Shown here: one piece after another, positions 1 through 6,581 of the stretch
Layout: each line of letters starts with the position of its first letter
How positions within the stretch are numbered: the first letter of the stretch is position 1
Origin: Candidatus Methanophagales archaeon
Lineage (GTDB): Archaea; Halobacteriota; Syntropharchaeia; Alkanophagales; Methanospirareceae
Length of the DNA stretch: 6,971 nt
Direction of reading: 5' to 3'
Assembly: GCA_021161765.1 (NCBI GenBank)
Contig: JAGGZZ010000068.1
Span: forward strand, 1-6,971
Notes under the pieces: generated by a model
Database searches by the model: none
What the model was told of the DNA's origin: nothing
The model's input: the letters and a program-made list of their open reading frames with translations, nothing else
Made by a program: the position numbers and the translations under genes

Positions 1-3000
1 CACCCACAACTTCTCCTCATCCGTTTCTAAGTTCTCAATATCCTTCAAACAAGGCTCAACAAGTCCAAGAACATTTGTTTTCAATCCTTCCTCTTCAAAT
101 TTCTCCTTGAAATAAAGCTCATAAACCAAAGAATCAGTAACCTGCTTATCAATGAATTCAATCAATTCTTTCGCAGTTTTTCTTCTCTCTCCTGTTTCGT
201 TCAGGAAGAGCATGTAATCTGCAAGATTTTTAAAAACTTCTTTTTGACTTTCTTGAACTTTTTGGATTGGAACTTTCTGCATCTTATTATAGTCGAGTTT
301 GCAGCGTCCCCGCCCTTTTGCGTCTCCGAAAGCCACGAAGGTATTTATTTTGTAGAATTTGAAAAGCCTTGAGTTAAGGAAGCAGAGGAGATATTTGTCA
401 CCCACCGAAATGATGTATGAAGAGTCATTTAGATAATGACCATCAGTATCCAGATAAAATCCATGTTCGACTGCCGTGCGTATGTAAACTATTTTTGGTT
501 TGTCGAATTCCTGATAGTAAGCGCATGCTCTTAGATTATACCAATTAAATCCCTTATCACATCTCTTCTCGAGTCTATCTTTGAAGTCAAGTAGATGCTT
601 ATAAACAGCAGGATATTCATTAGGTATATCCAAATCATATCCGGTGGCTAAGAAATAGAGTTTATCAAACTTCATGTAATACCTATGTATGTCCGTGCCC
701 CTTAGATACGGTTTTATAATCTCTGCACTTTTTGGATCTTTCTTTATCAATTCATTTTTTGTTTTTTCGTCTACTATAAATGCTGCATTTAAACCTGTTT
801 TTATTCCGTAGAGCAGCTTATCATCAGTGAATTCCTTAAGAGTGATAGAATCATCATACATCTGTTCAATAATCTTTACAGCCTTCTCCTCACTAAAGTT
901 CCATCCAGAATCATCTAGATATTCTTTACCAAACCGCATGCTTTCTGATTTAAATAATTCTGACAGATCAATTCGAGGTAAATCTTCTAAAAGCAGATAT
1001 TTGATGTCATCTTGCGACTTCTGTTTCTTAACAATAACTATTGCAGGTTCTGTGGATACATCAAAAACAGGCAGTTCATAGAAGTCAATTATACTCTTTA
1101 TAGTCATATTTTTCATAAACATTCGCATTTTTCTGCCATACCTGGCCTTCATCCATTTATTGGAGGATATATATCCCAGAAAACCCTTTTCCTTAATTGT
1201 ACTCATCCCCCGCTCGTAGAAATAGACATACAAATCTGCAATCCCATTATAACATGAGTAATATGGAGAGAGTAATGGTTTGCTATCGGAAATTTTCTCT
1301 TGTCTTACATACGGCGGATTCCCAATCACCACATCAAACCCTCTTTCCTCCTTTGGTTTATCCAACGCAAAAACTTCATAGAACTCAAAACCCCAATGAA
1401 ACGGGCTCAACTTCAAAAACTCTTCCCTACTTATTTTTATCTTCTTCTCTCGAAACTTCCTGTAAAGCTCTGCATTCAGCAAATTACTTATGGTCCCATC
1501 GAGCTCCTGCACATTGCCCTTTAATTCCTTTGCTTCTTCACCACGGGTTATCTTATACTCTCGGATTAAGTCATTCCTCTCTTTAAGAAGGATGTCTATA
1601 GTGGGTTTTTCTTCATCATGGAGAAAATCCGAGATGGTGAGTTTCGCACCCTTGAACTCGCCTAAGTCCACGTAACCAATTAAACTATTCCCCACGCGGA
1701 GATTGTAATCAATATTTGGCAATGGTTTTATGTATCCAGACTCGTAAGAGTCGGCAAGCCACAGCCAAAGCCTCAATTTCGCTATTTCTATACCGTTCGG
1801 ATTTATGTCAACTCCGTAAAGATTATTGACTAAGATTAATATCTTCAATGTAGTGTCCAGATTCTCAGCTCCTAATTTGTCATTTATCTTCTTGTTCAAC
1901 TCGAACAGGATATTTGCTGCTGCAAGCAAGAATGCGCCGGAACCACAGGCATTGTCCAGAACGCGTAATTTCAGAATTATCTTGTCCCAAATCTCTTTCA
2001 ATGTCGTGGCTGGAAGTATAAACAACTCCTCTATGTCTTTAATAAGCTCAGTATCCTTGTAGCCCTTTTCAGTCTTAAGAATTTCGTTTGTCTTTTCTAT
2101 TATGCATGGATAGATCGTATTTTCCGAAATGTATTTCGTTATTGACTTTGGCGTGTAGTAAGCGCCAGTTCCCTTTCTGTCAGTGGCGGTCATCGCCCTT
2201 TCAAAAATATAACCCAGAATTTCAGGGTCTATGGAATTCTCGTTCTCAAATTGCTCCTTATGCACGAACTTGAAACTGTCTAAAAACGCTATTACTTCCT
2301 TCAAAATCTCCGCTCTTACTTTGTAGTCTATGTTCTTCCTTTCTACTTCCGTATGAACGAATAAGCTCCCGTTCAGGTATGGAATATCCTTGAACCGCTC
2401 ATCTATATCAAATCGGTCGTCCACAGGTCTATCCAGAGTACCAAAGAACAATTGCCTTAATTTTGGCGTGAGCATATCCTCTTTTGTTTCTGCAAGATAC
2501 CTGAGTATGTCCTTGCCTATTATGCCTTTCGACTGCAGGAACTTGATAAAAATCAGCCGGTTCATCACCACCTGCGCTATTTGCTCCTGCTCTTCCAAAT
2601 CCTTCACACCAACGATATTGTTGACCAGACAATCATCTTCAGCAACGGTCTTCTGCTTGTTCTTATGGTCTTTATACCGCCCGCCGTGCAAAAGCGCATT
2701 ATACCAATCGTAAAACTTTCTACTTATTTCCTCTTCCGTCTTTGGCGAAACAACTTTCTCTTTGCCAACCAGAAATTCCTTTATCTGCGCAAAATCCGCT
2801 TCTAACCTCAAGTCATCAACTATTTTCCCGGTTCTGTCAATGAATACCCATCTTAATCCATTGGTTGCCACGCCAAAATCGTAGTTCTCTTTTACTTCTG
2901 CGAGTTTGAATAATCCTTTTATTTGATTTACTCCACCCCCTCTGCTTTTTTCAAATAAATCCGCATTCAACGGCTTCGCTTCAACTAAGAACATGCCTCT

Positions 3001-3258
3001 TTTGCTTTTTATCCTGTAATCTACGCTTCTAAGTCCGCGTGAGTCCTCAATTTTTTTCTCAGGCAGTTTCTCCAGTTCCAATGCACTGAAAACTTTATCA
3101 ACCAGGAACTCGCGTGTAAATGCTTCTGGCTCTGCCTCCTCGTTCATAAATTCTGAACGGAGTTCCTTGCCTTCATTAAAAACTCTGTTCTTGCCGTCTA
3201 ACGTCAGTCGTTCCTTAATATCCTTTATCAGGTCATCAACAATATTTGCTGAAGTCAT
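1..3258 (-). CDS. Type IIG (Eco57I-like) restriction-modification enzyme, 3' end beyond the window
   Basis: I translated the minus strand codon by codon and found no stop in 1086 codons; the C-terminus lies off the left edge. The protein should cut DNA and methylate adenine at N6 in the same chain. Residues 70-96 carry a PD-(D/E)XK nuclease signature (D80, then E93-A-K95 in FLVEAKP). The region KGTGAYYTP (362-370) precedes the methyltransferase core. Motif I is LDNACGSGAFL (434-444), where family members more often have DPACGSG. The acidic SAM-ribose strand is LYGVDINP (480-487), and the catalytic motif IV is NPPY (647-650). The stretch from about residue 840, with IKPYLRGTDIHRYY, resembles the TaqI-like target-recognition domain. 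Family members are usually 1000-1300 residues, so little should be missing. The ATG at 3258 is chosen because an in-frame TGA lies four codons upstream and AAGGT sits just before it. BREX PglX is a related alternative, but the N-terminal nuclease signature and the lack of BREX neighbours argue for type IIG. Confidence 0.93.
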   Translation of the reverse strand, partial: MTSANIVDDLIKDIKERLTLDGKNRVFNEGKELRSEFMNEEAEPEAFTREFLVDKVFSALELEKLPEKKIEDSRGLRSVDYRIKSKRGMFLVEAKPLNADLFEKSRGGGVNQIKGLFKLAEVKENYDFGVATNGLRWVFIDRTGKIVDDLRLEADFAQIKEFLVGKEKVVSPKTEEEISRKFYDWYNALLHGGRYKDHKNKQKTVAEDDCLVNNIVGVKDLEEQEQIAQVVMNRLIFIKFLQSKGIIGKDILRYLAETKEDMLTPKLRQLFFGTLDRPVDDRFDIDERFKDIPYLNGSLFVHTEVERKNIDYKVRAEILKEVIAFLDSFKFVHKEQFENENSIDPEILGYIFERAMTATDRKGTGAYYTPKSITKYISENTIYPCIIEKTNEILKTEKGYKDTELIKDIEELFILPATTLKEIWDKIILKLRVLDNACGSGAFLLAAANILFELNKKINDKLGAENLDTTLKILILVNNLYGVDINPNGIEIAKLRLWLWLADSYESGYIKPLPNIDYNLRVGNSLIGYVDLGEFKGAKLTISDFLHDEEKPTIDILLKERNDLIREYKITRGEEAKELKGNVQELDGTISNLLNAELYRKFREKKIKISREEFLKLSPFHWGFEFYEVFALDKPKEERGFDVVIGNPPYVRQEKISDSKPLLSPYYSCYNGIADLYVYFYERGMSTIKEKGFLGYISSNKWMKARYGRKMRMFMKNMTIKSIIDFYELPVFDVSTEPAIVIVKKQKSQDDIKYLLLEDLPRIDLSELFKSESMRFGKEYLDDSGWNFSEEKAVKIIEQMYDDSITLKEFTDDKLLYGIKTGLNAAFIVDEKTKNELIKKDPKSAEIIKPYLRGTDIHRYYMKFDKLYFLATGYDLDIPNEYPAVYKHLLDFKDRLEKRCDKGFNWYNLRACAYYQEFDKPKIVYIRTAVEHGFYLDTDGHYLNDSSYIISVGDKYLLCFLNSRLFKFYKINTFVAFGDAKGRGRCKLDYNKMQKVPIQKVQESQKEVFKNLADYMLFLNETGERRKTAKELIEFIDKQVTDSLVYELYFKEKFEEEGLKTNVLGLVEPCLKDIENLETDEEKLWV

Positions 3259-3281
3259 TTTACCTTCTCATCCCTTAATGC

Positions 3282-3330
3282 AAATGAAAATATTGTTAGT
3301 GTTACGTAAATATTATATTGTTTTCCTTAC
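3282..3330 (-). promoter_or_regulatory. Promoter/leader block of the type IIG gene (copy 1 of a duplicated element)
   Basis: Read on the minus strand, a purine-rich AAGGAAAAC (BRE-like) runs into an AT-rich TATA-like AATATAATATT at about 3309-3319. A conserved 18-nt block at 3282-3299 follows, at the expected distance for the transcription start. The ATG is 23 nt further on, giving a leader of about 30 nt. The two outer blocks, 18 nt and 17 nt, recur identically at 4674-4720. Promoter function is inferred from position and base composition; the repeat itself is directly visible. The 18-nt block could be an operator for a shared regulator. Confidence 0.6.
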
Positions 3331-3410
3331 AGATATTCCTGTATCTCAAAGTCCTTGCTCGTAAAGAATTTTTTCAACGCTTCCTCATTCTGGATGTTTT
3401 TAAATCTCAT
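3327..3410 (-). CDS. Possible 27-residue micro-ORF upstream of the type IIG gene
   Basis: An ATG at 3410 opens a 27-codon frame ending in TAA at 3327-3329. The peptide is charged and looks helix-prone (MRFKNIQNEEALKKFF at its N-terminus, ending FEIQEYL). Its stop codon lies inside the promoter block of the type IIG gene, so it ends about 70 nt before that gene starts. The ribosome-binding site is weak (GTGG just before the ATG). I do not recognise it. It could be the tail of a decayed gene, a short regulatory peptide, or chance; the protein-like composition slightly favours a remnant. Confidence 0.3.
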   Translation of the reverse strand: MRFKNIQNEEALKKFFTSKDFEIQEYL

Positions 3411-3435
3411 TTTTCCACTAATTGCACATAAATGG

Positions 3436-3551
3436 ATTTACCCATTTTAAACCATTTTAAACCATTAGACTATTAGGCTATTAGGCTATTAGGCTATTAG
3501 ACTATTAGACTATTTTTACCCATTTTTACCCATTTTTACCCATTTACTCGA
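3436..3551. repeat. Mosaic tandem array of 8- and 10-nt units, all beginning ATT
   Basis: On the plus strand the array parses without gaps: one 8-nt unit atttaccc (3436-3443); two 10-nt units attttaaacc (3444-3463); six 8-nt units of attaggct or attagact (3464-3511) in the order A-G-G-G-A-A at the variable base; three 10-nt units atttttaccc (3512-3541); then a degenerate unit from 3542. The right part overlaps the last codons of the broken AlbA_2-type gene, where it encodes the terminal residues WVKMGKNG and the stop. It lacks the spacer structure and unit length of a CRISPR. Replication slippage is the simplest origin, but three unit types in register suggest stepwise growth from a common seed. 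Confidence 0.85.
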
Positions 3552-4494
3552 TAATGTGTAAAATGTGCCTCTTCCACTGCCCCTTCTTTCAAATATCTCT
3601 AACCTTGACATTTTATCAAGGTCTAACTTTGCTGTCTCTCTCGTTGTGTTGTTTAATTTTTGATACTCGCTATTTGTAATCCTGCCTTTTTCTTTAACAA
3701 ATTCTATCGCCTTTTTCTGTCTTTCATTTAATTTGATAATTTCTTTTCCTTCAGATATTTTGGCAAGTTCTTCTTTCTTGTGTCCATAAAACCTTATCGT
3801 AAAGAAGTTTTCAGAAACATCTATCTTAGGCTTTTTTAGTCCCGCATTTTTCATAGCATCTTTCATTCTCTGTATCCCTGTTCCAGCCTTTTCGACAAGC
3901 CCAAGCATCCTGAAAAGTTCTGCAATCAATTCATTTCTCCTTGCGCAGATTTTCCCCAATTCCTCTTTCTTTATCCTGAATAGCCCTCCGGGATTGATAA
4001 TCTCGATAAAATCATCGTAAATATAAACAAAAACATTGCTTCCCGTTTCAAAATAGTCTCGGTGCATTATTGCATTTACTATTCCTTCCCTTATTGCATT
4101 AGCCGGATACTGTGCTATCTCTTTCCTTTCAAGCCCTTTAATTTGATAAGCCAGTAAAGTATTCCTTTCAACAAATCTTACAGCATCTTCTACTTGTTCT
4201 ACAAGATTACTGTCAAAATCCTTTCTATCAATAATATGCGACCTATCCCTGCCTTTAAAAAGAATGCATGTCGTGTAAGCAGAGCGGTTAAACGTTCTGA
4301 CATTCTTGGAAAAGAACAACCCAACTGCATTTTTGAAATAATTTCTGTGAGTTTGGTCCTATCCTCAGATAAAAACCTCTACTACACATGTATGGCTTTT
4401 TTTCTCCTTCGGGAACTTCTACAATGAGAATTTTATCAAATTCCTCAATTAAAATATTCACTCTTGGCTGGCAGTTATTGGCTATATCTTGAAT
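3516..4494 (-). pseudogene. Broken AlbA_2 / RecG-C-terminal-like ATP-binding regulator
   Basis: Two pieces of one family lie in different frames. The upstream piece (codons from 4494 to about 4340) reads IQDIANNCQPRVNILIEE, then VEVPEGEKKPY and GFYLRIGPNSQKL, the second half of an AlbA_2 (Schlafen-type) domain. A TGA at 4495-4497 closes it upstream, and the first roughly 80 residues of the domain are missing. The downstream piece is open from 4358 to 3516; a TTG at 4319 could start a 267-residue product. It holds the RecG-C-terminal/HATPase_c_4 region: EGIVNAIMHRDY (78-89), INPGGL (108-113) and VEKAGTGIQRM (142-152). A winged helix follows (about 197-257, ending GSGRGTFYTL). Between the pieces the family normally has about 60-70 residues that are absent, and the frame changes there. 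This indicates an internal deletion plus loss of the start. Intact relatives are usually annotated as putative transcriptional regulators or 'RecG-like' proteins; they have no helicase motor. A truncated product from the downstream piece is possible but unlikely to replace the whole protein. Confidence 0.85.
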
Positions 4495-4650
4495 TCAGTT
4501 CTTCTCCATTCATCTCACTCGTCATAAACCACAAAGCCCTTCAAACTTGCTCGAATATTATAAATTTTATGTGGTTACCAAAAACTTCTAAAACGCTTCT
4601 CTCATCTGCTAAAATCCCCTCGCTTTATTATCAACTAAAACTGCGCTCAT
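4495..4650 (-). pseudogene. Dead reading frame behind the second promoter copy
   Basis: An ATG at 4648-4650 with a preceding GGGGT starts MSAVLVDNKARGF and meets TAG after 13 codons. In another frame of the same strand a 26-residue protein-like stretch follows (GILADERSVLEVF, then KFIIFEQV) and ends in TGA. No frame is open across the interval, and I could not match either stretch to a family. It could be the ruined 5' end of the neighbouring AlbA_2-type gene or of a different gene that once used this promoter. The start resembles that of the type IIG protein only weakly (MSA-VLVD against MTSANIVD), too little to claim homology. Confidence 0.4.
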
Positions 4651-4673
4651 TTTTACCCCATCACACCATCTGT

Positions 4674-4720
4674 AAATGAAAATATTGTTAGCAGTACAAA
4701 TGTTATATTGTTTTCCTTAC
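4674..4720 (-). promoter_or_regulatory. Second copy of the type IIG promoter/leader block
   Basis: This 47-nt segment matches 3282-3330 in the same orientation. The outer 18 nt (aaatgaaaatattgttag) and 17 nt (tatattgttttccttac) are identical, and the middle is 12 nt instead of 14 and diverged. As in copy 1, exactly 23 nt separate it from an ATG on the minus strand (4648-4650). Conserved ends around a drifting centre suggest selection on two protein-binding sites, or a fairly recent duplication. Here the downstream frame is broken, so the promoter now appears orphaned. Confidence 0.6.
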
Positions 4721-4730
4721 CTATCTCTTC

Positions 4731-4779
4731 TATAAGAAAATACGTTTTTGCAGAACTGAAACAAAAACTTAATGAGGTG
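4731..4779 (+). promoter_or_regulatory. Promoter and ribosome-binding site of the rightward operon
   Basis: TATAAG at 4731-4736 is a plausible archaeal TATA box; a start about 25 nt downstream would give a leader of roughly 30 nt. GAGGTG at 4774-4779 is a strong match to the archaeal anti-Shine-Dalgarno sequence, six bases before the ATG at 4786, and fixes that start. The box lies beside, and points away from, the duplicated minus-strand block at 4674-4720. Confidence 0.5.
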
Positions 4780-4785
4780 TAAGAA

Positions 4786-5766
4786 ATGTCCCGTAGGAGA
4801 TTAGAAGAAGAAGCGGAAAAATTAGTCGAATCGTTTCACAACTATCTGAAGCAGGAAAAGCGGCTAAGCGAAGAAACCGCTTCGGCACACGCCTACCAAA
4901 TCCTCTTCTTTGCACTCCATTACCTCATAGGATACGAGGGGAAAAGTCTTCTGGAAGTTACCGGTTCAGATATCGAAGACTATCTCGGGAGTTGGTATAT
5001 CCGAAAAGTCTGGAACGGTAGCAAGAGCGATGTTCGCTCTATACTCGTCGCATTCAAGAAATTCTATAAGTTCCTCCATGAACGTGGCAACTTGGAAGAA
5101 GAACAACTGAATGATATTCTCGCTGCATGCGATAATCCTCAGCGATATATTCGCAGATTTGATGCTTACATGGAACTCGACCCGGAAAGCGAGACATGGG
5201 ACAATGACTTCAGAAACTGGTTTATGGGCGAATATGATGAAGAAGAGATAGAAGTGAATTACATGCAACCATTTGAACAGAATGCACAAATCAGCAGGGC
5301 GTTTTCGGCAGGGGATTTAAAATCGAGCAATACCTCTGTTTTGAGCGATTTTCAGACGTTCTTGAACTACATTTCGGAACATAACGGCATGAAACTGACT
5401 GCCGCAAATAGTTTTATCGGCAGAAAACATGTTTTTGCGTTGAATGATTTGATGAACAGACCAGAGGAGCTTAAAAGTACTGCAAATCAGCCTGATTCGA
5501 GAGCCATCCACCTGTTTTACAACCTGAGCAGGACTTTGGGCTTGTTCGTTGTGAGTGCAAAAAACACGTTGGAGATAATGGCAGCGGTTTTTGTTTATTC
5601 TGTTCTTGATGAGCGAATTGCCCCTGCGCTTAAGTTGTTCGGGCTTCTTGATTTTGAGTATGAGAAAGACAGAGACAAATATTTAGTTAATTGCGGCGGG
5701 GGAATAGAATGGTTCGCTACCACTCAATTTGGGAAGAAGATATTTAAGAATTTGCTGGGAAAATGA
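4786..5766 (+). CDS. Uncharacterised protein with tyrosine-recombinase-like core-binding domain and no catalytic domain
   Basis: The 326-residue product starts at an ATG with a strong GAGGTG site. Residues about 10-105 (VESFHNYLKQEKRLSEETA, later DIEDYLGSWYIRK and LVAFKKFYKFLHERG) have the helical pattern of the N-terminal SAM-like/core-binding domain of phage-integrase-type recombinases, which clamps DNA. The catalytic R...HxxR...Y set is absent, so this should not act as a recombinase by itself. An acidic linker follows (about 129-158, rich in D and E). The C-terminal part (about 185-326) contains FLNYISEHNGMKLTAANSFIGRK, a pattern that looks like a winged-helix module, then a helical tail. 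No signal peptide or membrane segment is evident. It overlaps the DUF447 gene by ATGA, so the two are almost certainly co-translated. A DNA-binding or regulatory role is inferred from the folds only. Confidence 0.72.
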   Translation: MSRRRLEEEAEKLVESFHNYLKQEKRLSEETASAHAYQILFFALHYLIGYEGKSLLEVTGSDIEDYLGSWYIRKVWNGSKSDVRSILVAFKKFYKFLHERGNLEEEQLNDILAACDNPQRYIRRFDAYMELDPESETWDNDFRNWFMGEYDEEEIEVNYMQPFEQNAQISRAFSAGDLKSSNTSVLSDFQTFLNYISEHNGMKLTAANSFIGRKHVFALNDLMNRPEELKSTANQPDSRAIHLFYNLSRTLGLFVVSAKNTLEIMAAVFVYSVLDERIAPALKLFGLLDFEYEKDRDKYLVNCGGGIEWFATTQFGKKIFKNLLGK

Positions 5767-6359
5767 ACCTGAAAGAAGCGGGAATAGGCGAAGGCATATC
5801 AGAAGTGATAGTTACGACAAAGTCCGCTTCTGGAGAGCCCAATGCAGCCCCTATTGGAATAATAGCCGTAACTAACGAAGACGAAAACGAGAACAACTAT
5901 TTTGTGAGGCTATACAAAGGTTCAAAAACGCTTTCTAACGCGCGGGAAACGAACAAATTAGCGGCGAATGTGACGAACGACGCAGTATTATTTGTAAAAG
6001 CCGCATTTGAACCACTGACTGAAACCCAGTTCTCGCTATTCAACGGCTTTCCCGTGCTAAAAGAAGCGAATTCGTGGATACTGTTCGACTGTACGTTTAG
6101 CGAGAAGACCCGCGAAACTTTTGTTTTTCGGCTGACAGCCCTCGCAGTAAAAACAAACCGCAAAGAAGTGAAAGCGATAAACCGCGGGCGTAATGCCGTG
6201 ATAGAAGCTGCTATCCTTGCAACGAGAAACGCTATAACAGAGGACGAGCGAGACCGGGCGGAACGTGAAAAATTGATGGCGCTTTATGCACGTATTGTCG
6301 AAAAATGCGGCGGCAGCCGGGAAAAAGAGGCACTGAAAATTCTGCAGGAGAAAACCTGA
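5763..6359 (+). CDS. DUF447-family flavin-split-barrel protein
   Basis: This 198-residue protein matches the archaeal DUF447 family. It begins with SEVIVTTKSASGEPNAAPIG (13-32), the strand-turn-strand of a split-barrel flavin-binding fold. The central region RLYKGSKTLSNARETNKLA (49-67) continues into NVTNDAVLFVKAAF (69-82), and a helical C-terminal part includes RGRNAVIEAAILATR (141-155). Length and start agree with the family. Members are thought to bind FMN; their substrate is unknown to me. Its ATG overlaps the upstream stop as ATGA, and GGGA just before serves as a weak ribosome-binding site, so translation is probably coupled. The pairing with a recombinase-fold protein is not one I recognise. 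It is probably cytosolic. Confidence 0.88.
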   Translation: MNLKEAGIGEGISEVIVTTKSASGEPNAAPIGIIAVTNEDENENNYFVRLYKGSKTLSNARETNKLAANVTNDAVLFVKAAFEPLTETQFSLFNGFPVLKEANSWILFDCTFSEKTRETFVFRLTALAVKTNRKEVKAINRGRNAVIEAAILATRNAITEDERDRAEREKLMALYARIVEKCGGSREKEALKILQEKT

Positions 6360-6373
6360 GCAATCAAAAATTA

Positions 6374-6408
6374 TTAACCACAGATTACACAGATTAACAC
6401 AGATGAAA
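6374..6408. repeat. Dispersed CACAGATTA-type intergenic repeat
   Basis: Three near-identical words follow one another: accacagatt, acacagatt and aacacagatg, a period of 9-10 nt, 15 nt after the DUF447 stop. I know very similar CACAGATTA-type strings as recurrent intergenic elements in many environmental archaeal and bacterial genomes, often near CCGCAGAG words like the one at 6456. No coding function is visible. Its role here is unknown. Confidence 0.6.
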
Positions 6409-6452
6409 CGGCACGGTCGAATTTTATAGTGAAATTACTAAATCCTTGAAAT

Positions 6453-6556
6453 TCGCCGCAGAGCACACGGAAGATAGCGGTTTAGCGGTTTGGATGTTTA
6501 GCTAACGAGCTGAACCGCTAATAAACTAAACCTCTAATTTCGCGCTCTCTGCGGTG
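6453..6556. repeat. Large imperfect inverted repeat between convergent genes
   Basis: Outer arms CCGCAGAG (6456-6463) and CTCTGCGG (6547-6554) are exact complements. Inner arms pair too: TAGCGGTT occurs twice (6475-6482 and 6483-6490) against AACCGCTA (6513-6520), and GGTTTAG (6479-6485) against CTAAACC (6526-6532). The alternative pairings mean more than one hairpin can form. It lies between the DUF447 stop and the radical SAM stop, so it could end transcription from both sides, or be a small non-coding mobile element. Terminator function is inference; it lacks a classic hairpin plus T-tract. Confidence 0.6.
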
Positions 6557-6581
6557 ATAAATCAGTGATTTTGCTTGATTT

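Noticed and set aside
827..2805. Several plus-strand and one minus-strand small open frames inside the restriction enzyme gene
   Set aside because: All lie antisense to or out of frame with a 1086-codon gene that has clear motifs, and their products look like low-complexity shadows.
3436..3551. CRISPR array
   Set aside because: Units are 8-10 nt with no spacers between them, and no Cas-like gene is present.
3516..4319. ATP-dependent DNA helicase RecG
   Set aside because: The match is only to the RecG-C-terminal-like ATP-binding region of AlbA_2 regulators; there are no Walker or DEAD helicase motifs.
4194..4679. Plus-strand open frames of 71-77 codons
   Set aside because: They run antisense to the recognisable AlbA_2/ATP-binding fragments and the promoter region, lack good ribosome-binding sites and look non-protein-like.
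3256..4720. Composite transposon bounded by the two promoter repeats
   Set aside because: The repeats are direct, only 47-49 nt with a diverged centre, carry no terminal inverted repeats or transposase, and fit promoters better.
4786..5766. Active tyrosine recombinase or integrase
   Set aside because: The N-terminal fold fits, but the catalytic arginines, histidine and tyrosine are absent and no att-like repeats flank it.
6360..6581. tRNA or other structured RNA gene
   Set aside because: The inverted repeat does not form a cloverleaf and no conserved tRNA bases are present.
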